A stretch of DNA of 10,710 nucleotides, taken from Phoronis ovalis (taxonomy: Eukaryota; Phoronida; Phoronidae). The stretch covers positions 1 through 10,710 of the forward strand of contig JAOXYB010060835.1 in NCBI GenBank assembly GCA_028565635.1, read 5' to 3'. Shown here in pieces: positions 1 through 8,182 of the stretch; the stretch's first letter is position 1, and every line of letters begins with the position of its first letter. The notes under the pieces are model-generated. The model worked only from the letters and a program-made list of their open reading frames with translations. It ran no database searches and was not told the origin of the DNA. The position numbers were made by a program, and so were the translations under genes.

Positions 1-123
1 CTATTCTATTGCGAGTGAATAGCTATATCTATAGAATAACGTGACTTCTTTGAAATTCAGAGGTGTAATGAACTACAAACTACAATTTTGTTTTCTCATT
101 CTCCGGATTGTACCTATAATTTT

Positions 124-155
124 TATGCCCATCCATATAGTGGTGGATGGGCATA
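124..155. repeat. 12-bp inverted repeat (hairpin)
   Basis: Arms 124-135 (TATGCCCATCCA) and 144-155 (TGGATGGGCATA) are perfect reverse complements separated by 8 bases. The dyad lies just before the first copy of the tandem array. The string GGATGGGCAT recurs without its partner arm near 2190. No function can be read from sequence. It could be a small mobile-element remnant or a chance hairpin. Confidence 0.6.
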
Positions 156-588
156 TTGTCGTAGTGTAGGCATTGTTGTTGTCGTATGTAACACTTTCTT
201 TGTCTCGAGATAACAGCTTTAGTTTTTACCCAATCGGTTTCATATTCGACACAGGGTAAATACAGGTCAAAGTGCATGTTGCTTATACTTTTGACCTGGA
301 TTACTTCCAATATGGCCCATTGGAGGCCATGTTTGTTCTCAAGAGGGCACGTTACATTGCGTTTATAGCCGCAAAGACAGAGCCCTACCTGAACGATTCA
401 AAGGTGGTTCTAGGAAGCCCATAAGTTGGTGGGCGTAATAGGCTAGGTGACATTTTAAAATGATCTTGGTTAACACTTTCTTTGTCTCACAATAATTGCG
501 TCAGTTTTTATCTGATCAGCTCCATATTTGGTACAAAGTAAATACAGGACAAAGTACAGGTTATATGTAATATTGACTTGGTTTACTT

Positions 589-617
589 CCAACATGGCCG
601 ACTGGTGGCCATGTTGG
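589..617. repeat. Perfect 11-bp hairpin inside array copy 2
   Basis: CCAACATGGCC (589-599) and GGCCATGTTGG (607-617) are exact reverse complements around a 7-base loop, GACTGGT. The same dyad is recognisable but imperfect in the other copies (from 312, 909, 1057, 1348 and 1661), so it is a constitutive part of the unit. It may be a recombination or cruciform element, or the core of the element that founded the array. Function is unknown. Confidence 0.7.
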
Positions 618-849
618 TACGCGAGATTGCACGTCATAATAATATCTCTACGATTCATAGGTGGTTCTAGGAAGACTATATGTTGGTGGGTGTAATAGGC
701 TAGGTGACATTTTAAAACGACCTTGACAAGTAGGTCAAATGCCATTACGAAGCTTCAACATTTTTTGCTGTGCGTAACACTTTCTTTGTCTCACAATAAC
801 TGCTTTACTGTTTATCCAATTAGCTCCACACTCTGTACAGAAGAAGTAC

Positions 850-867
850 AGGTCAAAGTACAGGTCA
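850..867 (+). promoter_or_regulatory. Two AGGTCA half-sites, direct repeat spaced by 6
   Basis: AGGTCA occurs at 850-855 and 862-867 because a 12-bp piece (GTACAGGTCAAA) is locally duplicated in this array copy. AGGTCA is the known core half-site of nuclear hormone receptors. Single AGGTCAAAG copies occur in sister units near 264 and 1290. The motif match is visible; any receptor binding is inference and may be incidental. Confidence 0.25.
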
Positions 868-1494
868 AAGTACAGGATATGTATAATATTAACCCGGATT
901 ACTTCCAATATGGTCGACTGGCAGCCATGTTTGTTCCTGAGAGAGCAAGTTGTTATAACAGCTTTAGTTTTTATCCGATCAGCTTCTTATTTGGTGCAGA
1001 ATAAGTACAGGTACCAGTACAGGCTATATGTAATTTTGACATAGATTACTTCTAATATGGCCGACTGGCAGCCATGTTTGTTCGCGAAGATGAAGCACTG
1101 CCTGGATGATTCAAAGATGGTTCTGGGAAGGCCATAGGTTGGTGAGCGCAATAGGCTAGATGATATTTATTTTAAAATGACCTTGACAAGTAGGACAAAT
1201 GCTGGTACGAATCTTCAACATTTTTTACCGTGTATAACTTTCTTTGTTTCGGAATAACTGCTTCAGTTTTTATCTGATTAGCCGGTACAGAGTAAGTATA
1301 GGTCAAAGTACATGTTATATATAACATTAACCCAGATTACTTTCAATATGGCTGACTAGCAGCCGACTAGCTCCCGAGAAGGCATGCAACATTGCGTCTA
1401 TAACCGTGAAGATGAAGCGCCACCTGGACGATTCAAAGGTGGTTCCAGGAGGACCATAGGTTGGTAGGCGTAATAGGTTAGGTGACATTTTAAA

Positions 1495-1514
1495 TGACCT
1501 TGACAAGTAGGTCA
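1495..1514. promoter_or_regulatory. Everted AGGTCA half-sites including TCAAGGTCA
   Basis: TGACCTTGA at 1495-1503 is the reverse complement of TCAAGGTCA, the known extended monomer site of NR5A/ERR-type receptors. AGGTCA follows at 1509-1514, giving an everted pair spaced by 8. A sister unit carries TGACCTTGA at 1178-1186 with a one-base change in the partner half-site, and another carries CGACCTTGA near 719. Recurrence follows from the tandem array, so these are not independent sites. Regulatory use is unproven. Confidence 0.25.
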
Positions 1515-1759
1515 AATACCGGTACGAGTATTCGACATTTTTTACCACGCCTAACACTTTTTGTCTCACAATAACTGCATCCGTTTTTATCCGATCAGCT
1601 CCATATTCAGTACAGAGTAAGTACAGGTTACGTATAATATTGACCCACATTACTTCCGACATGGCTGACTGGTGGCCATATTTGTTCTTAAAAGATGAAG
1701 CACTGCTTGGACGATTCAAAGGTGGTTCTAAGAAGACCACAGGTTGGTAGCCCAAATGG

Positions 1760-2045
1760 GTCACTTTTTCACAAAGTAATCCCTAAAAATGGAATGACTT
1801 TTCACAGAAATGTTCATAGAGATTGGTCCACTTTTCAACAAACCCTAAAATAGGCTGTTTTTTCCGATTTTATTTAAAGGTAGCAATTCCAGGGAACTTT
1901 TTCAAGAAAGAACCTAAAAAAGTGTTCCTTTTTGTGACAGAAAACCCTAAAAATGGGTCAATTTTTGAGACCAAAATCCTTAAAAATGGGTGGATATTTT
2001 GAGTTATGTTGCACATACCCATCTAAAAATATGGTGAGTTCTCCC
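1760..2045. repeat. Decayed minisatellite, period about 33 bp
   Basis: Variants of CCTAAAAATGGG recur near 1781, 1843, 1912, 1945, 1978 and 2020. The spacings are close to 33 or to twice that, and poorly preserved copies can be guessed in the gaps (around 1812 and 1876). Between the cores lie T-rich stretches such as TCACTTTTTCA and GTCAATTTTTGAGACC. The first copy abuts the end of the 300-bp array with no unique spacer, so the two may have grown as one repeat block. No open frame runs through it. Confidence 0.65.
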
Positions 2046-5000
2046 TGGGGGTAACGCATCAGACAGCAGATGCTGTCATTTTGAATAAGAGTACCCGACA
2101 ATGATAAACCAAATTATAATGCATGATGTATTCTATTCTTTTCTAATATTGAAAACCAATAATATTAAAAAAATATAATCCTACACATTGGATGGGCATT
2201 AGACATGACAAACGTCTTGTTGAAATATATCTAGTTGGCTACAGTATACATATACATAAAACTGCTGGATACACAAACCCCATTTTGACTAGAACTGTGA
2301 TAAATGATTACATTTCAGGGTTTTTAGTTAAAGAAATTGACATGGAGCATAAGTATTTGTCCTGGCTTATGACGTTCTGCTCTAGCTCTTGATAGTCTGA
2401 CTTGTGATCTGTGCGAACAGTCATGGATTGATCCATGATAGCTGATTACAGTGAAAGTGCTCAAACTTTGAAATCTATAAAATTCCTACCGAATAAATTC
2501 ATATATCACCGTCCAGATACTATCTAATCGTCCAACTTCAACTTCCACTACTCCTATCGCCATTTGCAGCTCCTGCACTGGTATATACGGACACAAAATT
2601 CAAAGAGATTCTTTTTTTTACGAAATCGTCTGTTATCTTCACTTCATAGTAGCTAAAGTCTTGTTATGTCTCGCTATGTTCACTTTACTTGACCAATAGA
2701 TGAATATGTAAATTTACTAGATGCTTCGACAAACCTTAGCTTTTTATGCACAGCTTGCAGGTATTATTGAATTTCCAATTCCTTACTTTATTTGGGCTAA
2801 CTTTATTATTTTACATTCACATATAAAATGTTTTGCAAATGTTCTAAATTTGTTCATTTTCAGGTCTAAAATTGAAACCAACATAAAATTTGAAAAAGTA
2901 ACGTAACAGTATCAGTGATCCCAACCAGTTATCTCCACATGATTGATTTAACACTCAAAACATATGATTTGTAGTATAGACTGTGTCATATCTCGTCTTA
3001 CTCAAAAATGTACAAATTTGATAGCATATATTTTTTGAAAGATTTGTTGTTTATATTAATTTGTTTAAGGTAAGCTTTAAGCAAAATCAGCCAAAAAATG
3101 TGTTTTAAATGGTTACAAATCTCGAGAAGTCACAACTCTACTCGGAGCCAAAGGGAAGGAACTAGCTCCATGCGCAGACCACAAAGTTTTTCATCATTTT
3201 CTTAAAAAGACTAATTTGAAAAAGTTAATTAGTAAAATGCAACCATATTATTTATAACTGTGTACCATGTAATATGTTCTCCAAAAAAGCATCTAATCTT
3301 CAACATTTCTTGTTTTGTGCTGCCATCTAGCAAAGTTCATAGAGGTCATCTCACGTGAAAGTCTTAAAGCTAAGCGTTTTTATGTTATTTGAAGTACGCT
3401 GGAAAATATTTCAATTATTATCGACACAAATGTATGCCAAGTTTAACGATTAGAATAGTGCAGTAGTTCTGCGTGTCTAAATTCTAACTGGACACTTAAA
3501 ATTCTCATGAAAATGGATATTGTTGGAGGAATTTCAATATTTACAACAGGCTACTTTTTTAGATTTGGGCACCTTGCAATGGCACTGTAATATTGTAATG
3601 TTTAGATTAATCCGATATGGATTTGCCCCGGATTATGCTTGATTTGCAGGAATTAGGCCCCTAATTTATGCCATTCGCGTGGATGTAATGTAAAAAAAAA
3701 TAACTTAATGCTCGCTCTAGCATCTTAAAATTATAGACAAGTATTCAATAATTGTGTTCATCTGGATGTAATATGCCTGGTAAAATGAGGGTTTTTAGTC
3801 TCTGTTTGTGAATGGTGGTCTAGTAACATAACATATTACACATGGCATCCTGGGCACGGTACTGCATAAATCCCAAGAAACACACCAGGTTTTTACAAGT
3901 TAGAATTAGTTTTTGAAATTCCCTGTAATGTTATGAAAAAATAAAAAATATTTATCTTAAACCAGATTTTTCTCTATGCTTTTGTTTGAGATAATGCTGT
4001 CATTCCGAGTTTGATAGCAATTCAGGGGAGATAATGTTTAAGTATAGATTTGCATCAGATATTAGGGAGACAACTCTGCAGCAAGTATTCTAAGTGTTAA
4101 AACACTACTAAAACGCTTGAAATGCATGTTTATTAGTTGTCACCATTTTAGTTTGAACTTAGTCATTAATTTTTGTAAGTTTTCAAGAAATATAAATAGT
4201 AAAATAATTTCTTTTAAATAAAAACGATTTCCATGATTTCAAAAGAATATAAGTCAAAATCCACTATACTAAAGCTCTAAAGTTAAAACTTGCACAAATA
4301 ATTTTTACATGCATACCTAGAAAACCATATCTAACACTGAAATTTTACTTTGAATTTTTAAAATGTATGCGTCAGAAAGAAATCAACAAAATTGAGGTGA
4401 CTAAACATTGAGAATTCATATTTTTTTTAACTAAGTAAAATTCAAAAATCCGAGATGCAGTTTTGTAGCTTTACCTTTAATAAATATTTGTGGAAGTGTA
4501 AACTATGTAGTATGAAGGGTTATTGACTTATATTCTTTTGAATTTTATGATTAAAAAATTTAATGTCTTAGCCCAAAATGGTAACTGCACCAGGTCACAT
4601 GATCTACTCGGAAAAAAATAAATTGTAGATTAAAAAGTTGTTGTATACTTTAAAAAATATATCTTTCATTTAAATAGTAAAATTTTAACTTATAGAATGT
4701 GAATAAATTGTGTCAAATAATACTTGGTACCTTACAACATGATTTTTGTGGGGGTTGCGTGTTTTTCATCAAATGTTTTTTTAGAATGTATAGGTCTGCC
4801 AAAGTATGTTTTCAACATCAGTGAAGAAACCTGCATTTTGTTTGCAGTAGGCTTCAATGCAATTTCATCAAAGTTGGACATAAACCATTATTACATGATT
4901 GTGCTTTGAAGGTTGTTGTTGTTCACCAAGAGAGGAACCATGCATGAAATTTTTGAGGCACATTTGGTACCTAAATCTTTGATCACAGCAGAAATGACAC

Positions 5001-5472
5001 ACATAGGCACCATTTTGATCTAGTTTATTCTCACAGTATTCCAAAATACAGTGGTCATATATATGCAAATTTTACGTCTGAAATATCTTTTAAATCTCGT
5101 CCAATTAATTTCTCTTCCCACACAAAGCTTCCAAGACAATTATCCTGGCAAGCATCAGAACAAATTAACCTGTGAAATAGTAACTCGTCTCGACAACAAC
5201 TACTGGTTCATACTGTGAGACTCCTGGTGGAAAATATTTCATCAAAGACAGATATATTAGATATAGATGGGTTCACTATTTAAATCTCCAAGTCGACCAG
5301 GTTATTTTAACAGGTTATATATATGGATTTAGGAGCTGTTTTTAACCCGATGTTCATGCTTGTGTAACTGCCCTTAACACATACTCCCCAGGAGTAAATA
5401 TTTGCCATGATTTGAGATATTAAGAATTCTGTTGCTTTAAAAAATAGTTGAATAGAACTTAATATTTTATAG
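2046..5472. other. AT-rich region without a supportable gene
   Basis: I see no convincing gene in these 3.4 kb. Open frames are short (66 codons or fewer), lack recognisable domains and are not bounded by paired splice sites. The tract contains many A/T homopolymers. A locally GC-richer patch lies around 3135-3180. A small perfect dyad, GACAGCA-GA-TGCTGTC, lies near 2070. A possible 40-nt exon at 2721-2760 is discussed as a weak finding. The tract could be intergenic, or upstream intron of the plus-strand gene beginning at 5473, since that exon could be internal. Confidence 0.6.
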
Positions 5473-5742
5473 AAGGTATGAGAGATAATAGTAAACCGTC
5501 CCATGCTAAACCAAGCCAGTCTTGTCATGTCTGTGTTACAGGTAATACTAGAGATGATACTATGGATGAGGACAGTGATTCAGATAGTGAAATTGCATCA
5601 CATGCTACCAAACATTTTACAGCAACAAAGAATAGCAAAGCTATAACCCATGAGTATATCAAAGGTACTCTTTTGAGAACAGCAGAGCAAATACTGAATA
5701 TGCTATTTGATGCTCTGATAGAGGCTGGTGGACATGATAAAG
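5473..5742 (+). CDS. Exon A of a two-exon gene, unrecognised acidic/helical protein
   Basis: I do not recognise the protein. The frame is open from 5463. An ATG lies at 5478 with G at -3, and a plausible acceptor (TATTTTATAG) ends at 5472, so this is either the first coding exon or an internal one. It ends at a good donor, AAAG|GTAAAC, after 5742. From 5473 to 5742 it is 270 nt with phase 1 at both ends. A second acceptor-like site (GTTACAG) would start a shorter exon at 5542 in the same phase. The product has a Ser/His/Lys-rich start, an acidic run (MDEDSDSDSE) and a likely amphipathic helix (GTLLRTAEQILNMLFDALIE). Supporting the gene model, the phase-1 end joins in frame to the exon at 7261. 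No signal peptide or catalytic motif is visible. Confidence 0.6.
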
Positions 5743-5823
5743 GTAAACTCATCCTAATTATAACAATGTTCTATGGGTTACTGGGTACCATGGCAAATAG
5801 CTTGTTCTTAGTATGACATGTCC

Positions 5824-5829
5824 AATAAA
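5824..5829 (+). terminator. Possible intronic poly(A) signal AATAAA
   Basis: AATAAA lies 7 bases after the TGA (5814-5816) that ends read-through of the donor at 5743. It could allow a short transcript in which exon A continues into the intron. AATAAA is common in AT-rich DNA, so position is the only support. Confidence 0.3.
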
Positions 5830-6074
5830 GACATTTGAAGATAACTTATTCACCATAATACCCACTTAATATTTATTTTAATTTGTTGTTTTAAAATGTA
5901 ATCTCAAAGTTTATTTGAGTTTTGTGGATTGCAGTCAATAGGTGTTGCCATTACTCATCATTCTTGTTCTAGTGGAGCCCATCATTCCATTATGACCACC
6001 AAGAGTGGAGAACAGTGTTTTGGAAGTTCTGAGAGTTGCTGTTAGTGAGATTCAAAATACTAACATTTTCATAC

Positions 6075-6203
6075 CTGTTGCAAGAATTTTTGGGAGTGAG
6101 ATTTTTTATAAAGTTTGATCGTGGACAAGTAACAGCAGCCGCAAGGCGACTGGTGCACAGATTTTTGTCGCACATGAAGTGTGACTGCAGGAGAGGTCGC
6201 CAT
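6075..6203 (-). CDS. Candidate first coding exon of an antisense gene (43 codons)
   Basis: On the minus strand, ATGGCGACC starts at 6203 in good initiation context (CGAG before it, G after the ATG). An in-frame TAG lies 27 bases upstream (6228-6230), so no in-frame ATG precedes it. The frame runs 43 codons (beginning MATSPAVTLHVRQ, with a CGCC cluster mid-way and a basic KLYKKSHSQK stretch). It ends in CAACAG followed by GTATGA, a strong donor at 6074-6073, in phase 0; the next in-frame codon after GTA is a stop. The exon and its leader are clearly richer in C+G and CpG than the surroundings, as at promoter-proximal first exons. The remaining exons should lie at lower coordinates, under or beyond exon A of the plus-strand gene, but I could not find a phase-matching partner. 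The protein is unrecognised. Confidence 0.4.
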
Positions 6204-6290
6204 CTCGAGTAGGGGGAGCGTGAGGGACTAACCCTCTCGATTTTGTGATGCTGTTTCCTGCTACCAGGTGCATCTGATTGCAGTCTGAAA
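6204..6290 (-). promoter_or_regulatory. GC-richer leader/promoter-like segment of the antisense exon
   Basis: Immediately upstream of the minus-strand ATG is a segment rich in C and CpG (CCCTCACGCTCCCCCTACTC, then CGAG) inside an otherwise AT-rich intron. No TATA box is evident. It would suit a 5' UTR or CpG-type promoter, but it could also be an old repeat insertion. Confidence 0.3.
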
Positions 6291-6956
6291 ATTATTGCCT
6301 GGGGTATTTGCCTTAAAAAAATGTGTTTTCAAAAGTTAAGAAATACAAGAGTTGCATTACAAAAAATATTGTCATCATGTTAAATTTGTTCAGTCAAATC
6401 GCAAAAAAATTTATATCTTAGTTTTAATTCTTTTATAATTACTTTATTTATAATAACAATACTTATTTCATATGTTTCAACATATGTAGCTGTCTTCTAG
6501 AAAAGTTCCTTAAACTTGCAATAATCATTACTGTTTTGTAAAGATTTAAAAAAATTTATTTATTAAGTTCATCAGTTAATTCAGAGTAAAGTCACATGCT
6601 TAAAAAATAAGCTATTAAATAAATAAAACTGTCTATTAAAAGAATCTGTAAATGTTCATCTACTACTACTATTGAATCATGAATAAACAATCACCAACAT
6701 AAAGAACTACTCTTAAGCGTCTCTGCCAGAGGTACAGAACTACATGTTGTAAGATTGTACAAAATACATATAGGTTGAGCAAACATTCAAAAGACAGTAT
6801 GTTCCAACCATAGAATTGCCCACACCATTGAATACCTAAATTAGTTCTACTGACTGGATGAACTTCAAGCCTACCTAACCAGCATGGACTCGAGCCATCA
6901 ATCCGCACTTGGGTAACCTGTTTCCAACCATTGGAACCCTTCTGGGTTTTGCACGG

Positions 6957-7062
6957 AAATTCCTGCTACTCAAACAGTCATTGCCGCGGACTCGCACAAG
7001 TGGCCAGGAACTCAAACAGATTTTCGGGGATTTGAACAGCAATTCCTGGGACTCGAACAACA
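6957..7062. repeat. Decayed ~21-bp minisatellite with B-box-like core
   Basis: Five variants of ACTCGAACAGNNATTCCTGGG begin at about 6968, 6990, 7010, 7030 and 7051 (spacings 22, 20, 20, 21). Read on the minus strand, each core resembles the tRNA B-box/T-arm consensus GGTTCGANTCC; the best is GTTCGAGTCC, the reverse complement of 7049-7058. There is no tRNA cloverleaf or A box around it, so this is a repeat feature and not an RNA gene. Confidence 0.55.
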
Positions 7063-7260
7063 CTGTCATCAAAATTACCCAGTAGGTTATGGTTTTTCAG
7101 GGCAACTGTCTTATGCCGTATATATATATATTGTATATATTTCAGCCCTGGGATGCTTATGATGGGGTATTGTTTATGCTCATTACTGCTTACAATGGGT
7201 CCCTTAAATGCTGCATAACTATAGTAATTATATTACTATTTATATTTTTCATTTTTTTAG

Positions 7261-7460
7261 ATGGTTCTCATAAATTGGCTGCCTCAGACTTGGAGATTGT
7301 TACCATATGTAAGCTAGAACTTACTCATATCGCTCGTCAGCGTCATCATGGGACTATGGCATGCAGAACTGCACTTTCAGCCATTAAGCTTCTACAGAAT
7401 GCAGAGTTACTATCTGATGAATGTAAACAGCAACCTAATGATAATAACCGGTATGGTTGA
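7261..7460 (+). CDS. Terminal exon B of the two-exon gene
   Basis: It begins after the acceptor at 7260. Its first two bases complete a GAT codon with the last base of exon A. The frame then runs 66 codons to TGA at 7458-7460. The product continues DGSHKLAASDLEIVTICKLE, followed by a basic-His stretch (ARQRHHG), a likely helix (ALSAIKLLQNAELLSDE) and a polar C-terminus rich in Gln and Asn. With exon A it gives about 155 residues counted from the ATG at 5478. It looks soluble and helical. I do not recognise the family and propose no function. The matched intron phase, strong acceptor and downstream AATAAA are the reasons to believe it. Confidence 0.6.
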
Positions 7461-7559
7461 AAACTATGTAAAATCTTTCCAAAATATTCCAATTGACTGT
7501 AACTAGAAGACAGTGATACCTTACTATGAGCTCAAATTGACTTCTTAGAAACACTTCTA

Positions 7560-7565
7560 AATAAA
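7560..7565 (+). terminator. Poly(A) signal AATAAA of the plus-strand gene
   Basis: AATAAA sits about 100 bases after the stop codon at 7460, with a GT-rich stretch (CTTGTTTGTCAG) roughly 10 bases beyond it, as expected for a cleavage/polyadenylation region. This gives a short 3' UTR and supports exon B as terminal. Confidence 0.5.
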
Positions 7566-8180
7566 TTCAGTCTTGTTTGTCAGTAGCCGAGGGTCAAGAA
7601 CATGGCTTGACAAAACTTGTTAACCCTTAAAGTTAAATTATGGATTATATAAATGTAAAGTGGACATATACACGCATGCATGCACACACACGCACGCATG
7701 CACACACACGCACGTGTATGTAAGACTGTAATTCGTGTCCATTGCACAAAAAATCGTACGCTGATGCGTGCCCATTCTACATCACATGCCAAAATGTGTT
7801 CGTATTTAAAGAAAGTTAAAGGTGACGATCATAACGTAATCAGTAACGCTTCGTAGAATTCAAAAATGGATAATGGCACTCACTTGATCATGGCACAAGT
7901 ATATTGTGGCACAAATATACAGGATATTGGCACGAGGCTGAAGTCCAGAAAGTGTCAAGAGTAGAAGGGAAGGGGTCGTTATTTACAGTGAGAGATAAGA
8001 AAATAACAAAAATCTTACACACTACCAAGATATCAGTTATACCATACTGTTAAAGACGTATGTTCTGTAATCATTTTTCGTACAATGATGGTTTCATTTC
8101 GGATAATGCATGTATTGTGGTAACTGATACAGTTGAGATAATAGTCCAGTGCAAGTTGTATTGCTGATTGTTCGTTAAAC
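7566..8180. other. Intergenic stretch, no gene seen
   Basis: Apart from the alternating purine-pyrimidine tract (7664-7722) I find no gene. TGGCAC occurs four times at 7874, 7891, 7907 and 7928 (spacings 17, 16, 21), a weak degenerate repeat. Confidence 0.6.
7664..7722. repeat. 59-bp perfect alternating purine-pyrimidine tract (Z-DNA-prone)
   Basis: Every even position from 7664 to 7722 is a purine and every odd one a pyrimidine, using CA, CG and TA steps. Within it an 18-bp unit (GCATGCACACACACGCAC) occurs twice in tandem. CG/CA alternation is the known requirement for left-handed Z-DNA. It is otherwise a compound microsatellite. Confidence 0.85.
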
Positions 8181-8182
8181 AC

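Larger units (their letters stand above)
170..1750. repeat. Diverged tandem array, unit about 280-317 bp, six copies
   Basis: The same ordered landmarks recur: AACACTTTCTTTGTCTC (near 190, 472, 776, 1236, 1553), a TTTTTATCCGATCAGCTCC-like box, GTACAGGTCAAAGTACAGG, a hairpin beginning ATGG (312, 594, 909, 1057, 1348, 1661), then GATTCAAAGGTGGTTC and GGCTAGGTGACATTTTAAAA. Hairpin spacings are 282, 315, 148, 291 and 313 bp, so the third copy has lost its second half and is fused to the fourth near 940-960. Minus-strand open frames of 76-145 codons occur here, but they shift frame between copies and unit lengths are not multiples of three, so I read the array as non-coding. Copies differ by many substitutions and small indels, so it is not a freshly amplified satellite. 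I do not recognise a named family. Confidence 0.85.
5743..7260 (+). other. Intron of the plus-strand gene (1,518 bp)
   Basis: It begins GTAAAC and ends in a textbook polypyrimidine tract and acceptor, TTTTTCATTTTTTAG, at 7260. The trailing G of the upstream exon plus AT of the next exon forms a GAT codon, keeping the frame open. The intron contains a candidate antisense first exon (6075-6203), a decayed minisatellite of about 21 bp (6957-7062), long AT-rich stretches (6330-6660), and an in-frame read-through stop at 5814-5816 followed by AATAAA at 5824. A further acceptor-like site (TATATTTCAG) occurs near 7145, with an open frame into the next exon, which could give a longer alternative exon. 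Confidence 0.55.

Noticed and set aside
1327-1764. 145-codon minus-strand frame in the tandem array, with similar shorter frames at 80-310 and 470-745
   Set aside because: Similarity among them reflects the DNA repeat. The frame is not kept between copies, and copy lengths (282, 315, 291, 313) are not all multiples of three.
2192-2392. 66-codon plus-strand frame
   Set aside because: Isolated, no splice partners, no recognisable motif; length is unremarkable for random AT-rich DNA.
4868-5068. Minus-strand frame with a C2H2-like string (YVCHFCCDQRFRYQMCLKNF)
   Set aside because: Spacing does not fit the zinc-finger pattern, the first His is missing, there is no ATG, and no phase-matched splice site bounds it.
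5525-5752. Minus-strand 75-codon frame
   Set aside because: It is the antisense shadow of exon A and has no start or splice evidence of its own.
6957-7062. tRNA gene suggested by GTTCGAGTCC on the minus strand
   Set aside because: No A box, acceptor stem or cloverleaf can be drawn. The motif belongs to a 21-bp tandem repeat.
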